From positions 1 to 34,316 of IMG/VR virus record IMGVR_UViG_3300042691_031492: a DNA stretch of 34,316 nucleotides. One strand, written 5' to 3'. This stretch comes from a virus. Shown one piece after another: positions 1-9,404 of the stretch. Within the stretch, counting starts at the first letter, position 1, and every line of letters starts with the position of its first letter. A program made the translations under genes and the position numbers. Under the pieces are notes generated by a model, which saw only the letters and a list, made by a program, of their open reading frames with translations, did no database searches and was not told where the DNA came from.

Positions 1-1132
1 TTGAATCATATGAGACATTTCTCATATAAGCAATATTATCAATGTATTTTTTTACATTATCGAAACTTTGGCCATATAGTTGAAAGATTTTATCCGCTTT
101 CTGGTCTTTGCTGTCAAACTCAAATAATTGTGGTGCAGTTAGAAATCTTGTAACCAAATTTGATTTATAGTCATCAATTTCATCTGCTAAATTATTTAAC
201 TTATTAAGATATTCATCAAAAGCTAAACCATCTATTGCAATATTCCAATTATCTTTTGCTAATGGCCAGTTAACAACCACAGAAACAATTTCTGTTTTAC
301 TTTCATCTAAACTAGTTCTAGGAACTTTAAATGATGATTCATAAATCGGATATGTTTCTCTATTTAGAATAGTTGATTCTAGATCGTCCAATCCTAAAAA
401 GAATTCTTCAACAACAGAGTCATTTGGTTTAATCAAATAACTTGAGGTGTATGTTGATCCAGTGAATGGTTTACCAGTTACTTCTAATTGAATGTATTTG
501 TTTACATCTGGTTCAGTATAACTTACAATTGGATATAGTACACCATTAATTTCTAATGAATATTTTTTATATGAAGAGTAAAAATTTCTTAATTTATTTT
601 CGCTTTCAACTAAATCCGCTTGTGGTGGTTTTTTTAAAATTATTTCAAATGGATTGAAAAATTTTGTTGAGTGAACATTAAATGTGGTTTTATTACTACT
701 AGATGTATATACTATATTTTCGCAAGTAAGATTATTAACAGAAAATATACTGCTTGAATCCGCATAAAGTCCCGCTGGAAAGTTTTTAACAATCCTAGCA
801 ATTGAAACTCTTAATCTTTCTCTTAATGAACCGAATAAAGATTTTGCAGCATCTTTCTTAGAGTTATTAAATCTTATCGGTCTTTTTTTACCATCAGATT
901 GTACAACCGTTGTGGGTACATCTTCTTCAACCTTTAATGTATCTAAGGTTAGAAATTCTGAAAATGGTGCTGTTCTAAAAGTTTTTTCGTCTTTTTCTGG
1001 TGTAGTTCTATCTAGTGTAAAGTTGGTATTAGTTAATTGACTAGTACCGTCGGTAATTTGTCTACCGACAAGACTATCACTAAATGTTTCAAAACCACCA
1101 CCCGATTGACTCGGAACTTTTCTGTTTGCCAT
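1..1132 (-). CDS. Tail/baseplate structural protein, 3' end beyond window (partial)
   Basis: An open frame starts with ATG at 1132 and reads 377 codons without a stop to the left edge, so the C-terminus is missing. The protein begins MANRKVPSQSGGG. It is rich in Asn, Lys, Ser and Thr and has no signal peptide or membrane segment. A basic stretch near residues 95-120 reads FGSLRERLRVSIARIVKNFP, and the visible end (KIFQLYGQSFDNVKKYIDNI) looks helical. The start overlaps the stop of the upstream gene as TAATG, so the two are probably translationally coupled. It is the last visible member of the gp25-gp6 structural run, and that context is the main reason for calling it a tail or baseplate protein. 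I do not recognise a named family. The reading frame is certain; the function is inferred from position. Confidence 0.75.
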   Translation of the reverse strand, partial: MANRKVPSQSGGGFETFSDSLVGRQITDGTSQLTNTNFTLDRTTPEKDEKTFRTAPFSEFLTLDTLKVEEDVPTTVVQSDGKKRPIRFNNSKKDAAKSLFGSLRERLRVSIARIVKNFPAGLYADSSSIFSVNNLTCENIVYTSSSNKTTFNVHSTKFFNPFEIILKKPPQADLVESENKLRNFYSSYKKYSLEINGVLYPIVSYTEPDVNKYIQLEVTGKPFTGSTYTSSYLIKPNDSVVEEFFLGLDDLESTILNRETYPIYESSFKVPRTSLDESKTEIVSVVVNWPLAKDNWNIAIDGLAFDEYLNKLNNLADEIDDYKSNLVTRFLTAPQLFEFDSKDQKADKIFQLYGQSFDNVKKYIDNIAYMRNVSYDS

Positions 1133-2040
1133 TATTCTGTAATATCACCAAAATTTAAAGTCTGATCTATATCAGTTCTTTCTTCACGAACTTCATATAA
1201 TGTTTCGTTAAATTGATCTTTAACTTCATATAGATTAAACTGCTTATAGATATTATTGCTACCGTCATAAATTGTGTAAATACCTGAATTCAACGCCTTA
1301 CTTTGATTACCGTAAAGTGCTAGCGCTAATGTAGATATATCATGTTCAACCATTTCGATCTCTATGGTTGTTGGATTAAAATAACTATTGGTTAAAATAA
1401 TATTTTGACCAGGTTGTCCTATAAAAGGAACAATGTTTGGTCTTGTTGTTGGTGAAGAAGATGGGGTTACCGTAAGGAACATTAAATTTGTTGGCGTATC
1501 GGTATATCTGTATCTAATGGACTTTTGTGTACTATTAGTTAGATTTGTTGTTACTGGTTCGCAATAAAAAGAAGATGTCACAACTTTATAAAAGTTTGGT
1601 ACTTTTTGTGAGTTGTTTATATCAATATATTCTACTCTATATCCAACTAAACCCTGTGGTGTAAATTTATTTCTATCTAATTGTGGTACGTTTGTTAAGT
1701 CAATAACAATACCTCTAACAGAGGGTAATGATGATAAAACACCACAATCGGATATTGGGACTCTGATTTGCTTTGGTCTTATGTGTAATGTATAAAGCCC
1801 TTTTTCGTCAAAAGTGCTACTTTCTAACCTTAGATTATACATACCCCCCAAAATTTCAACACCATTAGATCCACCGGTAGAACTGTTGTGAAAAACCGGT
1901 GTTAATACGCTAGATGCTGTTAGTTTAACTAATGAAACATCCGCAGCTGCTGTTCTGTCAGCAACATAATGCATTATTATTTCCACATCATCTGGTGAAA
2001 CATCTGCTGGCCTAATTGTCCCGTAACTACCTACTGCCAT
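1132..2040 (-). CDS. Putative tail/baseplate structural protein (302 aa)
   Basis: A complete 302-residue frame starting MAVGSYGTIRPADVSPDDVE and ending LNFGDITE. The sequence is mostly alternating hydrophobic/polar, beta-rich type, with no membrane segment or signal peptide. A Thr/Ser/Pro stretch around residues 190-205 (VTPSSSPTTRPN) may be a linker. The start has no Shine-Dalgarno sequence; a TATTTATA box lies 11 bases upstream. The stop overlaps the ATG of the next gene (TAATG). It sits inside a block of five consecutive unknown proteins downstream of gp6, as expected for tail or baseplate accessory components. No specific family is recognised, so the role is inferred from context only. 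Confidence 0.7.
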   Translation of the reverse strand: MAVGSYGTIRPADVSPDDVEIIMHYVADRTAAADVSLVKLTASSVLTPVFHNSSTGGSNGVEILGGMYNLRLESSTFDEKGLYTLHIRPKQIRVPISDCGVLSSLPSVRGIVIDLTNVPQLDRNKFTPQGLVGYRVEYIDINNSQKVPNFYKVVTSSFYCEPVTTNLTNSTQKSIRYRYTDTPTNLMFLTVTPSSSPTTRPNIVPFIGQPGQNIILTNSYFNPTTIEIEMVEHDISTLALALYGNQSKALNSGIYTIYDGSNNIYKQFNLYEVKDQFNETLYEVREERTDIDQTLNFGDITE

Positions 2041-2051
2041 ATTCTTTTAAT

Positions 2052-2059
2052 TATAAATA
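2052..2059 (-). promoter_or_regulatory. TATTTATA box upstream of the 302-aa gene
   Basis: On the coding (minus) strand the short spacer reads TATTTATA followed by ATTAAAAGAAT and the ATG at 2040. The same octamer precedes several other structural-gene starts in this window (9351-9358, 11698-11705, 11725-11732, 21485-21492), with a near match at 32413-32419. Its function is unknown. It is the reverse complement of the T4 late promoter core TATAAATA. Confidence 0.4.
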
Positions 2060-2065
2060 TAATTT

Positions 2066-2971
2066 TTATTGTTTTTGCACATTAAAAAATCCATTTCCAT
2101 AAATGTCTAGTTCGCCTAAATTATCAATTTCACTTAATCTTAAATTAAATTCAGATACACCCATCTTACCTCTTTCAACAAATATGTCAGAATAGATCAT
2201 TGGTTCATTTATAAAACCAAGATAATGTTCATTTCTGGTTAACTTTTTAGTGAACTCTACCTCGGATTGGAAACTAGCAGTATTTCCACTAATATATGTT
2301 GTACCATCAGATAAGTCTAGATGCGCTAGCCCATCTATTGTGTATCCGGTATACTGATAAGATTGCCCAGAAATTGTTGTTGTTCCGGTTGTTGTACCAG
2401 TATATCCACCACCATATATTTGTTTTTCAATTATTCTACTTCTACCAATTGCAAAAAAAGTGGTTGTTCCAGTATATCCGGTTGTACTATAATCATATGG
2501 TTTCTGATAATTTTGAGTAAATCCGGTTATTTCTGTATAAGGAATATTAAATGTTAGACTACCCAAATCCGTTGGATTATTTTGTTGGAGTGGTAATTTA
2601 ATTTTTTTGCTGGTTGTTTTAATCCCCCAAGGACTGTTCATTGTGATAGTAACAGTTGTTGTTCCACTAGAAGTATATGTGTGTCCAGAGTTTTGTAAAA
2701 TACCTATTGGTGTGGTTGGAGACCCATCCCCCCAATTTATTTCAAATGTGGCATCAACAACCCTATTAATTTTATTAGTATTTGTTGTGTTATAAACTGT
2801 TAATACCAAATTATTTGCAGTATATGTAAAATTACATAACTGTTCAATTTGTTCTATATCCCCATCAAATCCAACCATAACACCTAGTTCATCTGCATTT
2901 GATTCGAGCATAATAGGTAGATCATATGTTGTACCTGATGTCCATAAAATTTGATAACTATTCTTATTCAT
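2066..2971 (-). CDS. Virion protein with PKD-like domain
   Basis: A 301-residue protein starting MNKNSYQILWTSGTTYDLP. Residues 72-112 look like a PKD (Ig-like) beta-sandwich: the hallmark WGDG is at 80-83 and HTY at 97-99, followed by the alternating strand TTTVTITM. PKD domains are extracellular protein- or glycan-contact modules. Further on, GYTGTTT occurs at about 165-171 and again at 189-195, in a Gly/Thr-rich segment that suggests repeated beta structure. There is no signal peptide. Its start follows the upstream stop by one base (TAACATG), so it belongs to the same translationally coupled structural run. A decoration or adsorption role at the baseplate or tail surface is plausible but inferred; the PKD call rests on these motifs alone. 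Confidence 0.72.
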   Translation of the reverse strand: MNKNSYQILWTSGTTYDLPIMLESNADELGVMVGFDGDIEQIEQLCNFTYTANNLVLTVYNTTNTNKINRVVDATFEINWGDGSPTTPIGILQNSGHTYTSSGTTTVTITMNSPWGIKTTSKKIKLPLQQNNPTDLGSLTFNIPYTEITGFTQNYQKPYDYSTTGYTGTTTFFAIGRSRIIEKQIYGGGYTGTTTGTTTISGQSYQYTGYTIDGLAHLDLSDGTTYISGNTASFQSEVEFTKKLTRNEHYLGFINEPMIYSDIFVERGKMGVSEFNLRLSEIDNLGELDIYGNGFFNVQKQ

Positions 2972-2972
2972 G

Positions 2973-3791
2973 TTATGATAAAATTGATGCTGTTGCCGTT
3001 CCGCTAGAGAACTGACATGATTGGGCCGAGAATCTGCTTATTTTATATGTGTGATCGGATCTTCTAAAAACAACTTTATAATAAAAATCATTTTCAGGAA
3101 CTACACTATAGTTAGATGCGACTTCATAAAATTTAACCGGTGTTGAATATAAACCTACTCTTTGGTTATTTCCAACAACAGGATTATTAATATCTTTATT
3201 TAAAAGTTGTGTTATAGTACCGTCATCTGCATTAAAAAATCTAGCAGTCATATAAAATGTTGTTCCACTAAAAACAGTATCATCTCCAAACCAAAACAAA
3301 TACATATTCTCAGTGTTTTTGTAATTGTTTCCATTAAAAACAGGAACAAATATATCATTAGAAATATTTTGATCAAAAACCTTTTGACCAAGCGGAATTG
3401 ATAAGTTTTTAGCAAAAACTAATTTTTGTGTTTCTCTATTTGGTGTTGTGTAGAATTCTAATCTAAAAAAGCTTTTTGCTGTTTGTTTTAATAAAAGTGC
3501 ATTTTCTTGTGGTGTTATACCAACTAAATTATAATCTAACCCTTTAGCATATGTATTTGATGAATCGATAAAATAAAAGAAATACCATATATCACATATA
3601 TTTCCAGTAGACGCACTATATGGTTCATGAATGTACCTTATAGTCTCATAGTTTTGAACTGGATTTATTATTGACTCAAGTACTTTATCTTCATAATCTT
3701 TAAAAGATTCCTCCCAACCCAAACTATTTGAAAAGTCTGTGCTTTGATTTAAGATAATACTGTTATCAATATTTTTATGAATTATTCTCAT
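2973..3791 (-). CDS. Putative tail structural protein (272 aa), unknown
   Basis: A complete 272-residue frame starting MRIIHKNIDNSIILNQSTDF and ending TATASILS. It is aromatic-rich and beta-type in appearance (for example DIWYFFYFID and MYLFWFGDDTVFSGTTFYM), with no signal peptide or clear membrane helix. Its start is one base after the upstream stop (TAAAATG) and its stop is one base before the next ATG, so it is tightly coupled on both sides. It shares the scattered SG(T/S)(T/A)-type tetrapeptides seen in neighbouring structural proteins. No family is recognised; a tail or baseplate role is inferred from its place between other structural genes downstream of gp6. Confidence 0.68.
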   Translation of the reverse strand: MRIIHKNIDNSIILNQSTDFSNSLGWEESFKDYEDKVLESIINPVQNYETIRYIHEPYSASTGNICDIWYFFYFIDSSNTYAKGLDYNLVGITPQENALLLKQTAKSFFRLEFYTTPNRETQKLVFAKNLSIPLGQKVFDQNISNDIFVPVFNGNNYKNTENMYLFWFGDDTVFSGTTFYMTARFFNADDGTITQLLNKDINNPVVGNNQRVGLYSTPVKFYEVASNYSVVPENDFYYKVVFRRSDHTYKISRFSAQSCQFSSGTATASILS

Positions 3792-3792
3792 T

Positions 3793-5553
3793 TTAACAAT
3801 TCGGAGATTTAAATTCTTTGTTTTGGTCTGATTTATTTAAATAATATCTTTCATTCTTAAAATAAAAATTAAAATCTGATTTCACATAATGTTGTCCATT
3901 AACAAATGGAAAATCGGTACCATTACCATCTTGGTCAATATATCCATGGTCAAACACGTCTTTCCATTTCCATAATCTTTCATCTGAAAAATATTCTGCG
4001 TTTTCTGGCAAATCCTCAATATTATTTGTGTTCGAAGTTTCTATGTAAGCTGATAGTTGTCTTAATTTTATTCTATAATGTGGCTGATACACTAACCCCA
4101 TTTTATTATTTGCTGTTGCCCCGCTAAATCCGGTAACATTTTGATCTTGATCATAATCAAATATTGATGTTGGATTTGCAATCCTATGAAAAGATTCTGA
4201 AATAACTCTCTCTTTTAATTCACGTCTATTGTATTCAACAAATGCACCAGTTAGCACTGTATTTAATGGCAATACTGATCCATATGTAAACGTAACACCA
4301 CTCGTAGTCCCAGTTGTATATGGAATTGTTGTTTCAACGGATGTTGATCCACTAAAATGATTATCAATCCAACTGTTATGAAAATTGAATTTGTATCCAT
4401 TTTTAGGTGGGTATTCAAAATACCCTGAACCATTTCTAAAAATGGTTGTTAAATAAACTTCTGTAGGAGTATATCCTAAATTGTTTGTTAATCCAGTTAA
4501 GATAAATGGGTCTCTAAAATCAAATATGATAGATTCCATTCTATTTCTTTCAACCAAAATATCGTTATCGCCGTTTGAGTTTTCAATAAGTAATTTTTTT
4601 TCATCTTCAAATATTGGTGTTTCAAAACCGGCTCTGTCCATTATATAATCAGAGACATCTGTTATGGTTTTGTGTTTATGTACATAATAAGTTGAGGTTG
4701 TTCCGCTAATATTATTTTCATCAATACATCTTTTTATTGTGACCAAGTTTGGTAGCGTTGTACCGCTAAATTGTTGTCTATTTAAATTTATAACATATTT
4801 TTCTGAATTAAATTTTTCATCACCTAAGCTACTAATAGAATATGTTTTTCCACTAATTGCAGATTGTGATGAAAATATCACATATTCCCCAATATTAAAT
4901 CCATGCTCCACCGGAGTTGTTAATTTAAAATGAGTTGCTGTTGTTTGTACTCTACATGGTATGCCTTTACCACTAGTAAATGTTATAATATTTGTACCCT
5001 CTACTTTAGTTGCCCCACTTAATGTATATTTCATAGGGTAATTTGTGTCACCGCTATAAACATAACTTAAATATAAATTCCAATTATGATACGGTGCATC
5101 CATAGTTGAAATATTCATATGTTTATTTTTAGGTCTAGTTGGACTACTTAATGTTGGTACATAAGTACCATATGTTGATCCGCTAACACTTGGTATTGAA
5201 ATTTCATTTTTATTAACATCTCTTCTAATAAAAGCAAACTCATCATATGGAAGATATCCACTAAAATTATTATCTGATCCGTCCCCACCTAAAGCCAAAT
5301 ATTCTTCTAAATTACTATATGGCGAAGTACCCAAATAAAGGTTTCTGAATATCATTTTTAATTTACCATATATTTTATATTTTTTACTTTCATTTCTTTC
5401 TTTGGAAAATAATGTTTCAATATCAAGAATAATATTTCTATCACCTTCTCTAAGAAGCTCTTGACTACTATCTAATCCAACCTTTGTTTGTAGGTCTTCA
5501 GATGGCGCTTGCTTATATCTAAGCTTTGGTAATATTATTGTTTTCTTTTCCAT
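3793..5553 (-). CDS. Putative virion/baseplate structural protein (586 aa)
   Basis: A 586-residue protein starting MEKKTIILPKLRYKQAPSED and ending EFKSPNC. It is rich in Tyr, Asn, Gly, Ser and Thr and predicted by eye to be mainly beta structure. Short SGxT-type motifs recur along it (SGSTYGTY, SGDTNY, SGATK, SGKTY, SGTTLP, SGTTST, SGSTSV, SGATAN), probably marking surface turns between strands. There is no signal peptide or membrane segment. Its ATG overlaps the stop of the 1263-residue gene (TAATG). Position and composition fit a tail-fibre-proximal or baseplate component. No named family is recognised, and the specific role is not known. Confidence 0.7.
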   Translation of the reverse strand: MEKKTIILPKLRYKQAPSEDLQTKVGLDSSQELLREGDRNIILDIETLFSKERNESKKYKIYGKLKMIFRNLYLGTSPYSNLEEYLALGGDGSDNNFSGYLPYDEFAFIRRDVNKNEISIPSVSGSTYGTYVPTLSSPTRPKNKHMNISTMDAPYHNWNLYLSYVYSGDTNYPMKYTLSGATKVEGTNIITFTSGKGIPCRVQTTATHFKLTTPVEHGFNIGEYVIFSSQSAISGKTYSISSLGDEKFNSEKYVINLNRQQFSGTTLPNLVTIKRCIDENNISGTTSTYYVHKHKTITDVSDYIMDRAGFETPIFEDEKKLLIENSNGDNDILVERNRMESIIFDFRDPFILTGLTNNLGYTPTEVYLTTIFRNGSGYFEYPPKNGYKFNFHNSWIDNHFSGSTSVETTIPYTTGTTSGVTFTYGSVLPLNTVLTGAFVEYNRRELKERVISESFHRIANPTSIFDYDQDQNVTGFSGATANNKMGLVYQPHYRIKLRQLSAYIETSNTNNIEDLPENAEYFSDERLWKWKDVFDHGYIDQDGNGTDFPFVNGQHYVKSDFNFYFKNERYYLNKSDQNKEFKSPNC

Positions 5554-8500
5554 TATTCAGCTGATGGGAATGCGCCTTTTGGCCCAAACCTTGATATAAA
5601 TTTATCAACAGCAGTTTTACCTGGTCTTAATCCGAAATAAAATAAGAACGGTGTTGATAAAATTTGTTTTGTGTTATTATAATTTGTTGTTGTAGGTTTA
5701 ATTACAAAATCAACATCATTTGTCCATGCTTTGGATGCCCAGTTTCCTGTATCTCCAGTTCTAATCCATAGAGTACCAGTTAATGGATTATTTTCAGTTC
5801 CAGTTGCTATTTCTAAAACTGTAAATCCTTCTTCTTGATTATTATAGTTTGTATGGGTTGTGCCGGTTGTTTCAACATCAGCAAAAACATCAGCATATGT
5901 AATTCCAGTATATGTGAAGGTGTCACCACTATATTGTTTTGTCATTGGAAATAAAATATACTTGTGCGATGTATCACCACTATACTTATAATTTTTAGTC
6001 ATACCTTGTAATGGTTGAACCTCGATGTTATTATAATCCCAGTGTTGGCTAACACCAGACCCAAACCCAGTTCCACCTTTTTCCCATAAATAAAATGGTA
6101 CTTCTTGTGATGATTCTGTTAGTCTTCCTGGTTCATTTAAACACGACCTAACTCTATACCCCTCACCATCGTCTAAAACAAAATTTATTGGGATTGGACC
6201 ACCATTTAATAATCCAGGATAAGATTCAACGTCCAATACTTGTGGGGTATAAACAGCATAATTTCTATTCTGTAAATCAAATTCTTCAACACCAGCTTCA
6301 TTATTAATTGATATTAATTGAAGTACATCACCATTCATCACATCACCTGAGGATGTGTAACCAGTATTTTCAAAAAATGAATTATAATCACCTGTTGTAC
6401 TACTACCTGTCGCTAAGTAATCTAATTTATAATTAATATATAAACCTAATAATTCTTTAAAATTTTGATACGACGTTGGGCCAATATTTCTAATAACGGA
6501 ACAATTTGGGTCTAATGAAGGATCGGTGCAAATTTCTTTAATAAACTCATCTCTAGGGCCCAAATCAACTATTGTTGTTGGGTGACCTAATGTTCCATTG
6601 GCAGTATTAAATGAACTTCCGTTAAACCGTGTTGATCTATAGTAAAATCTTTTGTGTGGATTTTCTGGAGAACCAGCTTTAAAATATACCAAGTCTGTAC
6701 AATATTTTGTTCTTCTAACATTTAAATCTAACGTTTCTTCATCGTCCCATCTAACTTTTGCTTTGAACGGAAACATATATAATGCACCATGTAACCAATT
6801 ATCAATAAACTTATAATTTGCAATACCGCCACAAAATACTTTAGCAACTAACTTTCTTCTAGCATACTCTGTTATCGCATCAAAATTATCCCCCCAATTA
6901 GATATACTCGCCGCAGGTATAATTGTAAATAAACCATATCTAAATTCAGAATAACCACTATGTGTACCACATGTACCACACGGATTCTGATTAACACCCA
7001 TAATAACTTGACCCACCGGAATTTGACCAGATGGGCATGTTGTTCCAGTAACAATATTGCTTGAGGTTAATCCACTATATGGTGTTGATGAATTACTTGT
7101 ACAATAGGTACCATATACAATACTTTCTTTATATACCGTAACATATTGTTGACATCCACCTTCTAGTTCACTATTAAGACCACTATTTGTTGCACCACCA
7201 TTTAATGATGTTTGTGTGTCGAATATTTTATATTGTATTTGTGAAGTTGGCTCAGTAGTACCTCCAACATAACTTTTTTTAGTAGTGTCATCAAAATAGT
7301 ATACAGTGTTTCCACTAATTGTTTCACTATTTAAATTTAATATTGTAGACCCACTACTAGCGGTAAATTTAACCATAAATCTACCAGATTCATTTAACAA
7401 CTGTGATTGATTATATGTACCGTTGTACGATGGGTTTAAATTTGATATTGGTGCGCATGTGTTTCCAGGAATAATAAAATATATTCTAGTTACTGATGTA
7501 TCACTATCAGTATAACCGGAACAACCATACGTAGCCATGTAATTATCCGGTATAGCAAAACCACTAGCGGCCTGCGTAAATAATGTTTCTGGATCTTCAT
7601 TTAATACCGGGGGCTCGTTAGTATAATCTAGGTTATCACAAGTTTCACATTCTGGATATATTGCAATACCTAATCTAACTGTACCAAATCTTTGTAATGG
7701 TTCAATAACTTTTGCATCAACATCAATTATACCGCCGGCTCTGAATGGATAATAATCAATAATTGTAACACCAAGTGCTCTTAAATAAATTCGCCAATTA
7801 TATAAAGCCTGAAATGGAACTATTATTATCTGAATAGCAGCAATAAGTGTATAATAACTTATTCTCTCAAATGTATTTAAAATAATTGCCAATAAAATAG
7901 AAAAAGAAATTACTTTAGTTGCATGATTAATTGGTGGTGTTAATGCATTATTTTGACAATCATCTTCTTCTTTTGGCGCAATTTGAGTGATGCCTAATTG
8001 CTCGCTCCCATATGATCCAATAAATGATGATACACTATAAACTTTATTATAGTTAAATCTATAAAAATAATCTTTAGGGTAATATGACCCTAATTGGTTA
8101 TTAAAAATCATGGTATCACTTAAAGCTGCAGATGGATAATCACTCCAGTTTGTTGACCAGGCATAGGATTCATCTTGTTGTGATGTATATTCTCTAATAT
8201 TAGGAATTAGATAAGAACCAATAGTCCTAACTCTACCTAAAGATTCATTTTTAGAAGATATTCTAAATCTATAACATGCTGAAGTTGGTACACCTTTGTT
8301 TGGGTCGTTCGTTATTTCGTTTTCACCAAATTCATTTGTATAAACATACTCCAAATTCATAGGTAACGTTATAGCAAATGAACCACTATCATCAATATCT
8401 CCATCAAATTCCAAATATTCTAAAACCGGTCTTCCGTTTGAATCTTTTGAATTTGTAAATCTTAAAATTTCAATCTTAGCTTCTTCAGTAACTAATAAAC

Positions 8501-9344
8501 ATTTGTTTCCCATTCCTGATCTTGGTGTACAGTTTTTGTTTACTGCACTATTACCTTGATCTGAGAATATTGACCCCAATAGATATGCTTTGGGTTCTAT
8601 TTTAACCCCCTGTTCGGATAAATCGAAATCGGTTCTAGTTATACCTATTTGACATAAATCTGCGTTACCCCAAAACGGAGCCACGTCTACTGTTTTATCA
8701 AAAGAAACGATTTGTGGTAATGAAGCGTAATCTGTTGATGATTTAAAGGAATATGTATTTTTGAATGAATCAATACCTCTACCTTGTTTAATAAAATCAT
8801 CGGGTCTTAATGAAAAACAACCGATATCTGATAAATCGACGTCAACATGAATTTGTTGTTCACCAAGTGGAACCCCCCATATCATAAAGTCACCAGATGA
8901 GTTTGTTTTTGCTGTGTATTTGTAATATTTCTCAAATACTTCAAGATACTCTTCTCTACCTAATATATCTGATTGATCTGGAAAAGTACCGGTTGGCTCA
9001 TGTCCGCCGTGCTGTTTTCTTGATGGTAATAAATTATATCGATACCCATCACTGTTTAAATCTTTTATTACCTTATAAGGATATAATTGTGAAATAAGTG
9101 GATCTAATTCATCTTGTTCTGCTAATGGTACGAAAATTGAAACCCTTGCATTTGGTACTCCAAGACCATTATTAACAGAAATTCTACCACAAACAACGCC
9201 GTAATCAGCACACAGAGACGTATATGCGTCTTGTTGTGTAAATTTTAAAGACAGTATTTCTAGCAGGTCGTAATTTTGTTTTAATTCAACAACAACTCGC
9301 TTATCTGTGTTTAAATTGGTATTAATTCTGTGCTTCTGAACCAT
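5553..9344 (-). CDS. Large virion protein with CNA-B/carboxypeptidase-regulatory-like domain and membrane-like helices
   Basis: A 1263-residue protein starting MVQKHRINTNLNTDKRVVVE. Residues about 48-170 resemble a carboxypeptidase-regulatory/CNA-B beta-sandwich: VVCGRISVNNGLGVPNARVS is at 51-69 and SSGDFMIWGVPLGEQQIHVD at 149-168, interrupted by an insertion. Residues about 473-510 are strongly hydrophobic (FSILLAIILNTF, then YYTLIAAIQIIIVPF) and could form two membrane helices, which is unusual for a tail protein. Cys pairs occur near residues 560 (CETC) and 785 (CGTCG). The C-terminal half is Gly/Thr/Tyr-rich with SGDT-type turns. The ATG at 9344 has a TATTTATA box six bases upstream. It lies just after gp6, suggesting a baseplate or tail-tip role. 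It may help contact or penetrate the envelope, but that is inference. Confidence 0.72.
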   Translation of the reverse strand: MVQKHRINTNLNTDKRVVVELKQNYDLLEILSLKFTQQDAYTSLCADYGVVCGRISVNNGLGVPNARVSIFVPLAEQDELDPLISQLYPYKVIKDLNSDGYRYNLLPSRKQHGGHEPTGTFPDQSDILGREEYLEVFEKYYKYTAKTNSSGDFMIWGVPLGEQQIHVDVDLSDIGCFSLRPDDFIKQGRGIDSFKNTYSFKSSTDYASLPQIVSFDKTVDVAPFWGNADLCQIGITRTDFDLSEQGVKIEPKAYLLGSIFSDQGNSAVNKNCTPRSGMGNKCLLVTEEAKIEILRFTNSKDSNGRPVLEYLEFDGDIDDSGSFAITLPMNLEYVYTNEFGENEITNDPNKGVPTSACYRFRISSKNESLGRVRTIGSYLIPNIREYTSQQDESYAWSTNWSDYPSAALSDTMIFNNQLGSYYPKDYFYRFNYNKVYSVSSFIGSYGSEQLGITQIAPKEEDDCQNNALTPPINHATKVISFSILLAIILNTFERISYYTLIAAIQIIIVPFQALYNWRIYLRALGVTIIDYYPFRAGGIIDVDAKVIEPLQRFGTVRLGIAIYPECETCDNLDYTNEPPVLNEDPETLFTQAASGFAIPDNYMATYGCSGYTDSDTSVTRIYFIIPGNTCAPISNLNPSYNGTYNQSQLLNESGRFMVKFTASSGSTILNLNSETISGNTVYYFDDTTKKSYVGGTTEPTSQIQYKIFDTQTSLNGGATNSGLNSELEGGCQQYVTVYKESIVYGTYCTSNSSTPYSGLTSSNIVTGTTCPSGQIPVGQVIMGVNQNPCGTCGTHSGYSEFRYGLFTIIPAASISNWGDNFDAITEYARRKLVAKVFCGGIANYKFIDNWLHGALYMFPFKAKVRWDDEETLDLNVRRTKYCTDLVYFKAGSPENPHKRFYYRSTRFNGSSFNTANGTLGHPTTIVDLGPRDEFIKEICTDPSLDPNCSVIRNIGPTSYQNFKELLGLYINYKLDYLATGSSTTGDYNSFFENTGYTSSGDVMNGDVLQLISINNEAGVEEFDLQNRNYAVYTPQVLDVESYPGLLNGGPIPINFVLDDGEGYRVRSCLNEPGRLTESSQEVPFYLWEKGGTGFGSGVSQHWDYNNIEVQPLQGMTKNYKYSGDTSHKYILFPMTKQYSGDTFTYTGITYADVFADVETTGTTHTNYNNQEEGFTVLEIATGTENNPLTGTLWIRTGDTGNWASKAWTNDVDFVIKPTTTNYNNTKQILSTPFLFYFGLRPGKTAVDKFISRFGPKGAFPSAE

Positions 9345-9350
9345 ATTAAC

Positions 9351-9358
9351 TATAAATA
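9351..9358 (-). promoter_or_regulatory. TATTTATA box upstream of the 1263-aa gene
   Basis: The coding strand reads TATTTATA GTTAAT ATG, placing the box six bases before the start codon. That is too close for a normal -10 element driving this start codon. A weak inverted repeat (ACTTATC/GATAAGT, 9363-9369 with 9389-9395) lies between it and the gp6 stop. Confidence 0.4.
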
Positions 9359-9404
9359 GAAACTTATCAATTTTCTGTAGTTAAAAAGATAAGTAAAAAA
9401 TAGA

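Noticed and set aside
9363-9395. Inverted repeat ACTTATC/GATAAGT after gp6 as a terminator
   Set aside because: Only 7 bp, AT-rich, with a 19-base loop and no T run after it; too weak to call.
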